Shown in pieces: positions 1 through 6,442 of a stretch of 6,511 nt of DNA. A program made the translations under genes and the position numbers. The notes under the pieces are model-generated. The model made no database searches. It was given only the letters and a program-made list of their open reading frames with translations, and was not told the origin of the DNA. The stretch lies in contig DIAV01000036.1 in assembly GCA_002415895.1 (NCBI GenBank), positions 1 to 6,511 on the forward strand, given 5' to 3'. How positions within the stretch are numbered: position 1 is the first letter of the stretch; each line of letters opens with the position of its first letter. Source of the DNA: Anaerolineales bacterium UBA5069 (GTDB lineage: Bacteria > Chloroflexota > Anaerolineae > Caldilineales > Caldilineaceae).

Positions 1-314
1 GTAATGCGGCTGATGCCCTTGCCGTAGTCGCCAATGCGCTCCAGTTCCGAGATAATCTCCAGCGCGCCGGCCAAAAAGCGCATATCGCCGGCCATGGGCG
101 CTTGCGTGGCGATGATGGTAAGCGTCTGATCCTCAAGCATGAAGCGCCGCCGGTTGATCTCCATGTCCTGTGCAATCACGCGCTTGGCCATCTCCAGGTC
201 CGACGTGCGCAATGATGTCACGGCGTCGGTCAATTGCTGATAAACCATGCTTGCCATGATCATGATCTCATCGCGAAGCTGCTGCAGTTCATGGGTAAAG
301 TAGCTGCGTGGCAT
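1..314 (-). CDS. phoU: PhoU, phosphate transport regulator (partial, C-terminus beyond window)
   Basis: PhoU is a cytoplasmic helical-bundle protein that damps Pst transport and links it to the PhoR-type sensor kinase. I translated this frame by hand from an ATG at 314; it stays open to base 1, giving 104 complete codons, about half of the usual length near 215 residues. The visible part starts MPRSYFTHELQQL and contains the family's conserved stretches: D50-x-x-x-N54 and the metal-binding signature ELERIGD at 90-96, which follows a typical QAPMAGDMRFLAGAL segment at 71-85. This is the first of the two three-helix repeats expected in PhoU. A purine-rich AAGGGA lies about 12 bases upstream of the ATG. 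It is last in the visible operon, 77 bases after the arsC stop, the usual place for phoU after pstB. Family assignment is firm; whether the second half is intact cannot be seen. Confidence 0.92.
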   Translation of the reverse strand, partial: MPRSYFTHELQQLRDEIMIMASMVYQQLTDAVTSLRTSDLEMAKRVIAQDMEINRRRFMLEDQTLTIIATQAPMAGDMRFLAGALEIISELERIGDYGKGISRI

Positions 315-353
315 GGGCCGAAAATCCCTTCTGGCACCGATGAATTTGCGAGT

Positions 354-400
354 AAGGCCTGTCGGGTCGTGCGCAGGAATGGCAGCGCGCGTCAGGCCTT
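354..400 (-). other. Possible stem-loop across the arsC stop codon
   Basis: An inverted repeat of 8 bases, AAGGCCTG (354-361) and CAGGCCTT (393-400), is separated by 31 bases that include a smaller GCGC/GCGC pairing. It covers the arsC stop and most of the arsC-phoU gap. It has no T-run, so it is not a convincing terminator. It may be a weak processing or stability element, or chance in GC-rich DNA. Confidence 0.25.
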
Positions 401-814
401 GTGGGTCAGGTAGTCTAGCACAGTATGGCGAATCTCATCGCGTACGCGACGGAATTCAGCGCGAATTTGATCAGGGCTGCCCGTGGCCTCAGCAGGGTCA
501 TCAAAGCCGATGTGCACTGTGGGCGCGCGGCCCGGCCACATTGGGCACTCGGCGGCGGCGTTGGCGCAGACTGTTACAACCAGATCGAATGGGTGATCGC
601 GCACGGCGTCAATTGTTTTCGGTTGCTGCGTCTGTATATCAATGCCAATTTCGTCCATCACGGCCACAGCCAGCGGATGCACAGCCGCCGCAGGGCGTGT
701 GCCCGCCGACTCGGCCACCCACGCGCCGGCCAGGTCATGGTTAACCAGTGCCTCGGCCATTTGGCTGCGACACGAGTTGCCCGTGCAGAGAATGAGAACT
801 TTACGCACAGCCAT
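392..814 (-). CDS. arsC: Thioredoxin-coupled arsenate reductase, low-molecular-weight phosphatase fold
   Basis: The predicted cytoplasmic enzyme reduces arsenate to arsenite through a cysteine relay regenerated by thioredoxin. With the ATG at 814 it has 140 residues. The P-loop CTGNSCRSQMAEA starts at Cys10 and gives the CX5R catalytic motif (Cys10 to Arg16) with an extra Cys15. A second pair, Cys83 and Cys90, lies seven residues apart, and Asp105-Asp106-Pro107 supplies the general acid region. This set of positions is nearly that of Staphylococcus aureus pI258 ArsC (Cys10, Cys15, Cys82, Cys89, Asp105), which separates it from plain tyrosine phosphatases, where the Cys82/Cys89 pair is missing. 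A GTG at 823, with AAGGA five bases upstream, is an alternative start adding three residues; I prefer the ATG because AAAGGG lies eight bases before it and the numbering fits. It sits 38 bases after the pstB stop, so it is probably cotranscribed with the transporter. Confidence 0.9.
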   Translation of the reverse strand: MAVRKVLILCTGNSCRSQMAEALVNHDLAGAWVAESAGTRPAAAVHPLAVAVMDEIGIDIQTQQPKTIDAVRDHPFDLVVTVCANAAAECPMWPGRAPTVHIGFDDPAEATGSPDQIRAEFRRVRDEIRHTVLDYLTHKA

Positions 815-852
815 TGGCTTCACCCTTTTCCTTGCTGACTCTCTGTCGTGGC

Positions 853-1728
853 CTAACCGAAACGCCCCGTAATGTAATCCTCAGTGCGTTTCTCTTTTGG
901 ATTCGTGAAGAGTTGGCGCGTGGGGCCATACTCCACCAAGTGACCCGTGCGCTTCGGGTCCACCATAAAGAACGCCGTGTAGTCGGAGACGCGCGCCGCC
1001 TGCTGCATGTTGTGCGTCACAATCATAATCGTATACTTCTCGACAAGCTCCTTCATCAGGTCCTCAATCGCCAGCGTGGCAATCGGGTCCAGCGCCGAGC
1101 AGGGCTCGTCCATGAGGATGATTTCGGGCTTGATGGCAATCGCGCGCGCAATGCACAGGCGCTGCTGCTGCCCGCCCGAGAGGCTGTAGCCACTCTGCTT
1201 GAGCTTGTCCTTCACTTCATCCCACAGCGCGGCGTTGCGCAACGCCTGCTCTACAAGGCCGTCCATGTCACCCTTGAAGCCATTGACCTTGGCGCCCCAC
1301 GCCACGTTGTCGTAAATCGATTTGGGGAAGGGGTTGGGTTTTTGGAAGACCATGCCAATGCGCCTGCGCACTTCAACGGCGTCTACTTCGGGTGCATAGA
1401 TATTGCGGCCATTGAAAAGCACCTCGCCCTCTACACGGGCCGATGCCACCAGGTCATTCATGCGGTTAAAGGCGCGCAGCACGGTGCTCTTGCCGCAGCC
1501 CGATGGGCCAATCAGCGCCGTAATCTTGCGCGGCTCCACCTGCAGGTTGATGTCGCGCACGGCGTGGAAATTGCCGTAGTAGATGTTCATGTTGCGCGCT
1601 TCAATCGCCAACGGGCCATCGTGCGTACGCGCCGCCGGCGCAGCCATGCCACCGCCGCTGGTCATGTCGGCCAGTGTCGAAGCGCTGCTACTGCTCGTCC
1701 CTGTCGCCATTTTCGTCTGTATTGCCAT
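853..1728 (-). CDS. pstB: PstB, ATPase of the phosphate ABC transporter
   Basis: PstB is the cytoplasmic ATPase that powers phosphate import through PstC/PstA. The 291-residue product has all ABC elements: Walker [10 protein letters not shown] at 74-82, Q-loop glutamine at 129 in [10 protein letters not shown], signature LSGGQQQR at 183-190, Walker B IILMDEP at 203-209, D-loop SALDP at 211-215 and the switch histidine at 239. The sequence FQKPNPFP and the C-terminal EDYITGRFG are characteristic of PstB rather than other importers. The start at 1728 is supported by GGGAG ten bases upstream; the frame stays open further to 2022, but that part overlaps pstA out of frame and is a shadow. About 38 residues of Ser/Ala/Thr/Gly-rich sequence precede the first strand ([13 protein letters not shown]), longer than in E. 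coli PstB. It follows pstA by 85 bases. Confidence 0.97.
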   Translation of the reverse strand: MAIQTKMATGTSSSSASTLADMTSGGGMAAPAARTHDGPLAIEARNMNIYYGNFHAVRDINLQVEPRKITALIGPSGCGKSTVLRAFNRMNDLVASARVEGEVLFNGRNIYAPEVDAVEVRRRIGMVFQKPNPFPKSIYDNVAWGAKVNGFKGDMDGLVEQALRNAALWDEVKDKLKQSGYSLSGGQQQRLCIARAIAIKPEIILMDEPCSALDPIATLAIEDLMKELVEKYTIMIVTHNMQQAARVSDYTAFFMVDPKRTGHLVEYGPTRQLFTNPKEKRTEDYITGRFG

Positions 1729-1767
1729 ATCAAAGAGACTCCCAGAACTGATTCTGTGTTCAAGTAT

Positions 1768-1805
1768 GCACTGCAACACCAGTGCGCAAGCGAGAACAAC
1801 TCTCG
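1768..1805 (-). other. Two small hairpins in the pstA-pstB gap
   Basis: In the 85-base gap there are two short perfect inverted repeats: CGAGA/TCTCG (1791-1795 and 1801-1805, loop of 5) directly after the pstA stop, and GCACTG/CAGTGC (1768-1773 and 1780-1785, loop of 6). Neither has a T-run. They could mark an mRNA processing point or be chance. Confidence 0.25.
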
Positions 1806-1813
1806 TGAATCGC

Positions 1814-3946
1814 CTACAGCGTTTTGCTGAAGCGGTTGCGCAGGTAGATGGCCGAACCATTGAGCAGCAGGAGCAGCGCCAGCAGCACAAGGCTCGCCGC
1901 GGCGGCAATGTGCTTGAACTCCGCCTGGGGCCGGCTTGTCCACTGGTAGATCTGCATGGGCAGCACAGTGAACTTGGAGTAGGGCCCCGTTGGATCCTGC
2001 GTAATGAAGGTGGACGCGCCAATCACAATCAGCGGGGCCGTCTCGCCCAGCGCGCGCGACATAGCCAGAATTGTACCCGTGAAGATGCCCGGCAGTGCAT
2101 TGGCCAGCACATGGGTCCATGTGACCTGCCACTTGGTTGCACCCAGGCCATAGCCCGCTTCGCGCAGCGACTTGGGCACTGCGCGTATGGCCTCCTGCGC
2201 GTTGATGATCACCACGGGCAGCACCAGCAGCGCCAGCGTGAGACCGGCCGAGAGCACAGTGCGCCCGTTGGCCGTGGTTGGATCGCTGACGCCCAGCGCC
2301 GATCCGCTTGTGATCCCCTCCAACGCGCGCACGAAGATCGCCAGGCCCAGAATACCGTAGATGATCGACGGCACGCCCGCCAGGTTGTCAATGTTCGTCT
2401 GGATGATGCGGTTAAAGCTGTTGTGGCCCGCATATTCCTCCAGGTAGACCGCCGTGCCAATGCCAATGGGCACGGCGATTAATACCGTAATCAGAACGAC
2501 CCAGAGTGAGCCAAGAATGGCTGTGCGCACGCCCGCCTGCTCGGGGACGCTGGATTGCGGGCTTGTGAGAAAATCTTTGCTCAGCCAGCGATACCAGACA
2601 AGCTCGGCGTCGGGGAAACTCGTGAACACCTCTTTTTCAATTTCAGCGCGGCGCAAGAGCGAGGCCGTCATGCTCCAGCTTGCCACAACGCTGGGCTGGA
2701 TGACACGCTCCTGGAGCAGCGCGTAGATGTCTGCCTGGCTGCGCTCGGCGAAGGGCATTTCGGCCTCAAAACGGCGGAAGACGCCGCTGGAGACGGCGGA
2801 CTTGATCAGCGGCACCATCTCGGCGGCAGAGAGCTGCGCGGGGGTGCCACTGACAATTGCGCCCGCCATAAAGTCGAGCGTGCCGCTGTCGGCGCCGGGA
2901 ATTGCACGCACAATGGGCGCGTCGGGCCATGCGCGGTTGACGTCGGACCAGCGTTCCGCCCCACTGAAGATCTGTTCCAGCTCGGCAGTCGTTACATCCG
3001 TCAGAAAAGTGTTCTGCTTGCTCACCACAACGGCGACAGCGTCGGTGCCCACGCGCAACTCAATCGGCTTCACACGCAGATCATCACAGGCAGCCAGTTC
3101 CTGGCGCGTCATGGCGCGGCTGGAGCCTGCAATATCCACATCCTGCGTGTCGCACAGGCGCGCATAGCCTGCCGTTGTGCCCGTGCTATCCACCGTCAAT
3201 GTGCCGGTGTAGCCCTCGATATCTCGGAAATCATTGGCAATTTGCAGTGTCAGCGGGTGCACGGTGGAGCTGCCCGCGATGGCAATCGCGCCATCGCCAA
3301 TCGCCGCGGGTATGCCCGCTTTAGCTGTCTGCAAGAGCAGATCATGCGCGGCGGCCAGCGCCTCGGCGGAGGCGGGGAAGTAACCCACATCGGCAATCAC
3401 ATCATCTGCATGGCGCAGGTAGTAGTCGAGAAACGCAGCGACTTCGGGCTTGTTGACCACGGCCTTTTGCCCAGCATAGAGGAAGAGCGGGCGCGCGAGC
3501 GGATATGCACCGCTCTCCACAGTGGCAGCGTCGGCCGCAACGCCATCGACACGCAGGAGGTTGAGTTCATCGGCGTGTTCGTTGTAATAGGCATAGCCGA
3601 AAAAGCCAATCGCGTTGGGGTCGGCAGCCACCGCCGCGGCAATCACCTCATCATCCTCGGAGGTCGTTGTGTTGGCAGCAGCCAGCATACGATCCGCCTG
3701 AACACCCGCCATAATCTGGGCGGGGTCCACTGCGTTCTCTACCGCCGCATAGCCAAAGCTGTCATTCACAATGCTGTAGAGGAGTGCGATCAGTGCGACA
3801 ATGGCTACCACCAGTGCAAGTTGAAAGACGCCCATCCAAATCCGCGCGCGCCGGTTGCGCCTGCCCACCTGCGCGCTCTGTTCATCGCCCTCGGGCATGT
3901 CATACCCGCTGGGCTTTTTGGGTGCAACTCCGGTGTTGATGCCCAT
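1814..3946 (-). CDS. pstA: PstA phosphate permease with an inserted, circularly permuted PstS-like domain
   Basis: PstA is one of the two membrane subunits of the phosphate importer. This one has 710 residues, against roughly 280-300 for E. coli-type PstA. Order of parts: a polar cytoplasmic N-terminus (1-36), first membrane segment (about 37-59), a short stretch ending near 87, a PstS-like domain (88-363), a loop region (about 368-475) with [15 protein letters not shown] that I think belongs to ordinary PstA of this lineage, then membrane segments near 476-498, 519-545, 566-583, 618-645 and 681-703. The ABC permease EAA loop is intact ([10 protein letters not shown] at 593-602, with LPG at 618-620), as is YLEEYA at 501-506. 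The frame is continuous with no break at either insertion junction, so an assembly error is unlikely. The ATG lies four bases after the pstC stop, with AGGAG inside the pstC end, so the two are translationally close. Permease identity is firm; transport activity is inferred. Confidence 0.95.
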   Translation of the reverse strand: MGINTGVAPKKPSGYDMPEGDEQSAQVGRRNRRARIWMGVFQLALVVAIVALIALLYSIVNDSFGYAAVENAVDPAQIMAGVQADRMLAAANTTTSEDDEVIAAAVAADPNAIGFFGYAYYNEHADELNLLRVDGVAADAATVESGAYPLARPLFLYAGQKAVVNKPEVAAFLDYYLRHADDVIADVGYFPASAEALAAAHDLLLQTAKAGIPAAIGDGAIAIAGSSTVHPLTLQIANDFRDIEGYTGTLTVDSTGTTAGYARLCDTQDVDIAGSSRAMTRQELAACDDLRVKPIELRVGTDAVAVVVSKQNTFLTDVTTAELEQIFSGAERWSDVNRAWPDAPIVRAIPGADSGTLDFMAGAIVSGTPAQLSAAEMVPLIKSAVSSGVFRRFEAEMPFAERSQADIYALLQERVIQPSVVASWSMTASLLRRAEIEKEVFTSFPDAELVWYRWLSKDFLTSPQSSVPEQAGVRTAILGSLWVVLITVLIAVPIGIGTAVYLEEYAGHNSFNRIIQTNIDNLAGVPSIIYGILGLAIFVRALEGITSGSALGVSDPTTANGRTVLSAGLTLALLVLPVVIINAQEAIRAVPKSLREAGYGLGATKWQVTWTHVLANALPGIFTGTILAMSRALGETAPLIVIGASTFITQDPTGPYSKFTVLPMQIYQWTSRPQAEFKHIAAAASLVLLALLLLLNGSAIYLRNRFSKTL
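2858..3685 (-). other. Circularly permuted PstS-like phosphate-binding domain within PstA
   Basis: This is PstA residues 88-363. Residues 88-205 align without gaps to PstS residues 251-368 (constant offset of 163), with about half the positions identical by eye; landmarks are [18 protein letters not shown] and VGYFPA. After a linker (206-218), residues 219-363 align to PstS 85-231, with landmarks [24 protein letters not shown] and DSGT. In PstS these two blocks occur in the opposite order. The loops expected to hold phosphate (AGSST at 224-228, SSR at 275-277, DSGT at 353-356) are retained, so binding is plausible. The domain should face outward, as does the PstA loop between membrane segments 1 and 2. 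The PstS stretch missing from the insert (about 232-250) is where the insert opens to join the permease. Confidence 0.88.
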
Positions 3947-3950
3947 AATC

Positions 3951-4913
3951 TTATTGGTACTCCTGGCGGAAGCGGCGCATGAGCCAGCGGCTGAAGATGT
4001 TGAGGCTGAGCGTCATCAGGAAGAGCACGAACGCCAGGGCAAAGATGCTCTGGTAGTCAATGGAGTCATAGCTCAGGTCGCCGCCGCTAATGCGGGCAAT
4101 GTGACCCGTAATGGTTTCGGCCCCCACAAAGGGATTGGCCGTGAGATTGGGCCCGGCGCCGGCAGCCAGCGCAACAACCATGGTCTCGCCAACGGCGCGC
4201 GCCACCGCCACAATAAATGCGGCGGTCACGCCCGAGAGCGCCGCCGGCAACACAACTTGTATGGCAGTCTCGAACTTTGTGCCACCCAGCCCATAGGCCG
4301 CCTCGCGCAGTCCGCTGGGTACGGCGCGCAGGGCGTCTTCCGACATGGAGGCGACCAGCGGAATGATCAGAATGCCAATCACAATGCCCGCCGATGCCGT
4401 GTTATAGATTTCGACAATATCCTTGCCCAGAATGGTGCGCAGCAGCGGGGTCATGAAGGTCAGGGCAAAATAGCCGTAAACCACCGTGGGAATGCCGGCC
4501 AGCAACTCCAGCACGGGCTTGAGCACACCGCGCGTGCGCGGCGTGGCGTATTCGCTCATGTAGATGGCAGCCATCAACCCCAGCGGCAACGCCACCAGCA
4601 TGGCAATGAAACTCGTCATCAGCGTAGCGCTCAGCAGCGGCAACATGCCGAACTCGTTAATGCGCGGCTGCCAGACTGTGTTGGTCACAAATTCCCAGAG
4701 TGTGACCTCGGGCACGCGAAAGAAGCGCCACGATTCAATGCCAAGCACAATCACAATGCCGAGCGTCGTCAGCATGGAGAGCACGCCGCAAGCCACCAGC
4801 ACCGAGTGAATCAGCGACTCCCCCAAACGAAAGTGGCGCTTGAGATCGTCGCTCCCATCCCCACCGGTTGCCGCCAACTCCGACGCGCCGATTGCTGTGC
4901 CGGTATATGCCAT
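3951..4913 (-). CDS. pstC: PstC, phosphate ABC transporter permease
   Basis: PstC pairs with PstA to form the membrane channel for phosphate. The 320-residue product has a polar N-terminus, a first membrane segment near 35-60, and further segments near 91-118, 135-160, 172-190, 228-250 and 289-310. Family marks include the YMSEYA segment at 118-123, LLAGIPTVVYGYFAL at 137-151 and the EAA loop (GLREAAYGLGGTKFE at 201-215, followed by VLPAALSG). No receptor domain is inserted here, unlike its partner PstA. I chose the ATG at 4913 because a perfect GGAGG lies five bases upstream and the length fits the family. In-frame alternatives are the ATG at 4967 and GTGs at 4979 and 5006, giving up to 351 residues. 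Only four bases separate it from pstA; it lies about 200 bases from pstS, across a strong hairpin. Confidence 0.95.
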   Translation of the reverse strand: MAYTGTAIGASELAATGGDGSDDLKRHFRLGESLIHSVLVACGVLSMLTTLGIVIVLGIESWRFFRVPEVTLWEFVTNTVWQPRINEFGMLPLLSATLMTSFIAMLVALPLGLMAAIYMSEYATPRTRGVLKPVLELLAGIPTVVYGYFALTFMTPLLRTILGKDIVEIYNTASAGIVIGILIIPLVASMSEDALRAVPSGLREAAYGLGGTKFETAIQVVLPAALSGVTAAFIVAVARAVGETMVVALAAGAGPNLTANPFVGAETITGHIARISGGDLSYDSIDYQSIFALAFVLFLMTLSLNIFSRWLMRRFRQEYQ

Positions 4914-4918
4914 ACTCG

Positions 4919-4923
4919 CCTCC
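4919..4923 (-). promoter_or_regulatory. Ribosome binding site deciding the pstC start
   Basis: On the minus strand GGAGG is followed by CGAGT and the ATG at 4913, an ideal Shine-Dalgarno match and spacing. The alternative upstream starts have weaker sites, such as GGGAGAG before the GTG at 4979. Since the bases also encode an open frame (Ala-Glu-Ala-Ser), the match could be partly chance. Confidence 0.6.
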
Positions 4924-5036
4924 GCCACGATTTCCGACCCCAGGGCCGGTTTGCTCTGTTCAAACATGATGCCTGCCACAATCTCTCTCCCATGACACCG
5001 CTGCACGCGTGCACACGGCTCCTGGAAACAACAAAC

Positions 5037-5072
5037 CGCACTGGGGAGGACAGCTTTGCCCTCCCCAGTGCG
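5037..5072 (-). terminator. Strong hairpin between pstS and pstC, probable partial terminator or mRNA stabiliser
   Basis: A perfect 13-bp inverted repeat, CGCACTGGGGAGG (5037-5049) and CCTCCCCAGTGCG (5060-5072), encloses a 10-base loop. On the transcribed strand it is followed by a T-rich but interrupted stretch, GGTTTGTTGTTTCC. It begins 38 bases after the pstS stop. The arrangement suits attenuation or 3'-end protection that leaves more pstS than permease mRNA, a common need because the binding protein is required in excess. The imperfect T-tract suggests read-through rather than full termination, and pstC has no other clear promoter. Confidence 0.7.
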
Positions 5073-5080
5073 CTGTGCGT

Positions 5081-5099
5081 CAGACCCAACTTCGGTCTG
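5081..5099 (-). other. Small hairpin just after the pstS stop
   Basis: CAGACC (5081-5086) and GGTCTG (5094-5099) form a 6-bp stem with a 7-base loop, between the pstS stop codon and the larger hairpin at 5037-5072. The two would stack in tandem in the pstS mRNA 3' region. Read on the plus strand it is followed by CTTTT, but no plus-strand gene ends here. Confidence 0.4.
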
Positions 5100-5110
5100 C
5101 TTTTACCAGA

Positions 5111-6232
5111 CTACTGACCCATGGCTGCAAGCAGGGCCTGGCGGCCTGCATCCAGTGCGGCGTCCGGCGCAGGGAAGTATCCAACACGGATGATTTCCTC
5201 GTCCACATAGGTCAGATAGAAGTTGATGAAGGAGCCAACCTGCGGCTTCTCGGTGATGATGCTGGCGGTTGAGTAGATGAAGAGCGGGCGGGCGAGCGGG
5301 TAGTCACCTGCATCCACGGCCGCGGCCGCAGGCTCAACACCTTCAATCGCAACGGCGCGCAGCAGGTCGGCATTCTCTTCGTAGTAGGCGAAGCCGAAGT
5401 AGCCAATGGCATTGGGGCTGCCTTCAACGCCCTGCACAAGCACATTGTCATCCTCGGAGAGTTGCAGGTTGGCCGCCTTGAGCAGCGCTTCCTCACCCTT
5501 GCCCTTGGTCGCATCATCGACAACGAACTGTTTGTCCATGACGGCCTCAATGAAGTAATCAAAGGTGCCGCTGTCTGTGCCCGGGCTGAAGCGCAGGATG
5601 TCCTCGGCGGGCCATGTCGGATCAATGTCCGACCACTTTGTGGTCTGGTCCGAGAAGATCATCGCCAGTTGCTCAAGCGTCAGGCCGCTCTCGGGAATCC
5701 ACGTATTCTCGGGGCTGACGACAACAGCCAGGGCGTCAGTGCCAACGCGGAACTCAATCGGCTCGCGACCAATGGCCTTGCAGGACTCGATTTCGGAATC
5801 CTTGATGGCGCGGCTGGCGTTGGAGATGTCCGTCTCGCCTGCCTTGCAGAAGCGCTCGAAGCCGGCGCCCGTGCCAATGCTGTCAATCGTAATGTTGCCG
5901 GCATAGCCTTCATCAATGAAGCGCTCGGCCATGGCTTCGCTCAACGGGTAGACCGTTGAACTGCCTGCGGTGACGATGTCACCGGTGACTGCCAGCACAT
6001 CAACTTCGGGCAGCATAACACCTACAGCACCCGTGGCTTCGCCGGCGGTGGCGGCAGCAGTGTCGGTTGTCGCAACGGTCTCGGTCATTGCGGCAGTGTC
6101 GGTTGTCGCGGCAGGCGCTTCGGCGGCAGGCGCTTCGGTGGCGGCCACTTCAGCAGCGGGCGCAGTTGCAGCGCCACAAGCGGCCAGCATCAACGCCAGA
6201 ATCAACAGTGTCGGAAGCACAAAACGACGCAT
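5111..6232 (-). CDS. pstS: PstS, phosphate-binding lipoprotein
   Basis: PstS captures phosphate outside the membrane and hands it to PstC/PstA. The 373-residue product starts with a lipoprotein signal: MRRF, a hydrophobic core, and the lipobox LAAC with Cys19 as lipid anchor. A low-complexity Ala/Thr/Glu/Pro linker follows to about residue 70, then the binding domain. Landmarks are AGSSTVYPL at 89-97, IGTGAGFERFC at 119-129, NASRAI at 138-143, FRVGTDALAVVVS at 161-173, FSPGTDSGTFDYF at 215-227 and YPLARPLF at 311-318. The PGTDSGT form resembles PstS/SphX-type proteins of cyanobacteria more than E. coli PstS. The start at 6232 is favoured by AAAGGG about eight bases upstream and by the signal peptide beginning there; the frame is open to 6343, but that extension would bury the signal. 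Cys129 and Cys151 could form a disulfide. First gene of the operon. Confidence 0.96.
   Translation of the reverse strand: MRRFVLPTLLILALMLAACGAATAPAAEVAATEAPAAEAPAATTDTAAMTETVATTDTAAATAGEATGAVGVMLPEVDVLAVTGDIVTAGSSTVYPLSEAMAERFIDEGYAGNITIDSIGTGAGFERFCKAGETDISNASRAIKDSEIESCKAIGREPIEFRVGTDALAVVVSPENTWIPESGLTLEQLAMIFSDQTTKWSDIDPTWPAEDILRFSPGTDSGTFDYFIEAVMDKQFVVDDATKGKGEEALLKAANLQLSEDDNVLVQGVEGSPNAIGYFGFAYYEENADLLRAVAIEGVEPAAAAVDAGDYPLARPLFIYSTASIITEKPQVGSFINFYLTYVDEEIIRVGYFPAPDAALDAGRQALLAAMGQ
6057..6138 (-). repeat. Short tandem repeats encoding the PstS linker
   Basis: Two repeat units lie in the linker-coding DNA. A 17-base word (GCAGTGTCGGTTGTCGC on the plus strand) occurs at 6057-6073 and 6093-6109, a 36-base period giving the twice-repeated ATTDTAA (residues 42-48 and 54-60). 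A 16-base word (GCGGCAGGCGCTTCGG) occurs at 6108-6123 and 6123-6138, a 15-base period giving repeated AAEAP. This suggests that linker length changes by slippage or unequal exchange. Confidence 0.75.
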
Positions 6233-6312
6233 AAGTTTTCCCTTTTCTGATTTCGATAGCAATGAAGACAGAGTCAACAGCAAGATTTCGGTTGAAACGC
6301 ACAAGTACCGAC

Positions 6313-6345
6313 TGTTGCGCGTTACAGCTTTACAGCGCGGCAACA
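6313..6345 (-). other. Inverted repeat in the region upstream of pstS
   Basis: TGTTGCGCG (6313-6321) and CGCGGCAACA (6336-6345) pair with a one-base bulge around a loop containing the direct repeat TTACAGC (6322-6328 and 6330-6336). If transcription starts upstream, this forms a hairpin in the pstS leader about 80 bases before the start codon; otherwise it may be a protein-binding site at the promoter. Confidence 0.4.
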
Positions 6346-6351
6346 GCCATC

Positions 6352-6359
6352 AATTTAGC
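6352..6359 (-). promoter_or_regulatory. Candidate -10 element for pstS (weak)
   Basis: On the minus strand the string TGCTAAATT resembles an extended -10 (TGn plus a TATAAT-like hexamer). It lies about 34 bases downstream of the nearest TTAAC element, and no -35-like hexamer lies at the usual distance, as is common for activator-dependent promoters. A TTGACT at 6272-6277 is another possible element, but it has no good -10 partner. This is a guess from sequence only. Confidence 0.25.
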
Positions 6360-6389
6360 AATTGAAGTTTAAGGCCGCAGCCCGCTTCG

Positions 6390-6429
6390 GTTAACAACTG
6401 GAAAAGGGATGATTAACGGGGTGTTAACA
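6390..6429. promoter_or_regulatory. Pho-box-like phased TTAAC repeats upstream of pstS
   Basis: TTAACA begins at 6391, TTAACG at 6413 and TTAACA at 6424, spacings of 22 and 11 bases, so all lie on the same helical face. The B. subtilis PhoP site is built from TTAACA-like hexamers about 11 bases apart, and E. coli Pho boxes also use 11-base repeats. Two of the copies are the palindrome GTTAAC, so orientation is ambiguous. The position, about 160-200 bases before the pstS ATG, suits activation under phosphate limitation. No regulator gene is in the window. Confidence 0.5.
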
Positions 6430-6442
6430 CGACAATGCGGTG

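Noticed and set aside
814..1830. Open frame of 338 codons on the plus strand opposite pstB
   Set aside because: Antisense shadow of an intact PstB with every ABC motif; the translation has no recognisable features.
1729..2022. N-terminal extension of pstB to 2022
   Set aside because: The added 98 residues overlap the coding end of pstA out of frame, are Arg/Cys/Ser-rich, and the start at 1728 has its own ribosome site.
1814..3946. PstA fusion as an assembly chimera or frameshift artefact
   Set aside because: The frame is continuous, the insert is re-ordered rather than a copy of pstS, and it has diverged to about 50% identity, which a misassembly would not produce.
2555..3982. Open frame of 475 codons on the plus strand opposite pstA
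   Set aside because: It runs antisense through the whole PstS-like insert, has His/Arg/Ala-rich content typical of the complement of GC-rich genes, and shows no recognisable domain. pstA on the other strand is clearly real.
3855..5117. Open frame of 420 codons on the plus strand opposite pstC
   Set aside because: Low-complexity His/Arg/Gln/Asn-rich translation with no domain; it spans pstC and the pstS-pstC hairpin and is a shadow of codon bias.
6233..6343. N-terminal extension of pstS to 6343
   Set aside because: It would place 37 residues before a well-formed lipoprotein signal peptide, and a good ribosome site precedes the ATG at 6232.
5970..6365. Ala/Val/Ser-rich open frame on the plus strand opposite the PstS linker
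   Set aside because: It is the complement of the low-complexity lipoprotein linker and signal peptide, with no independent support.
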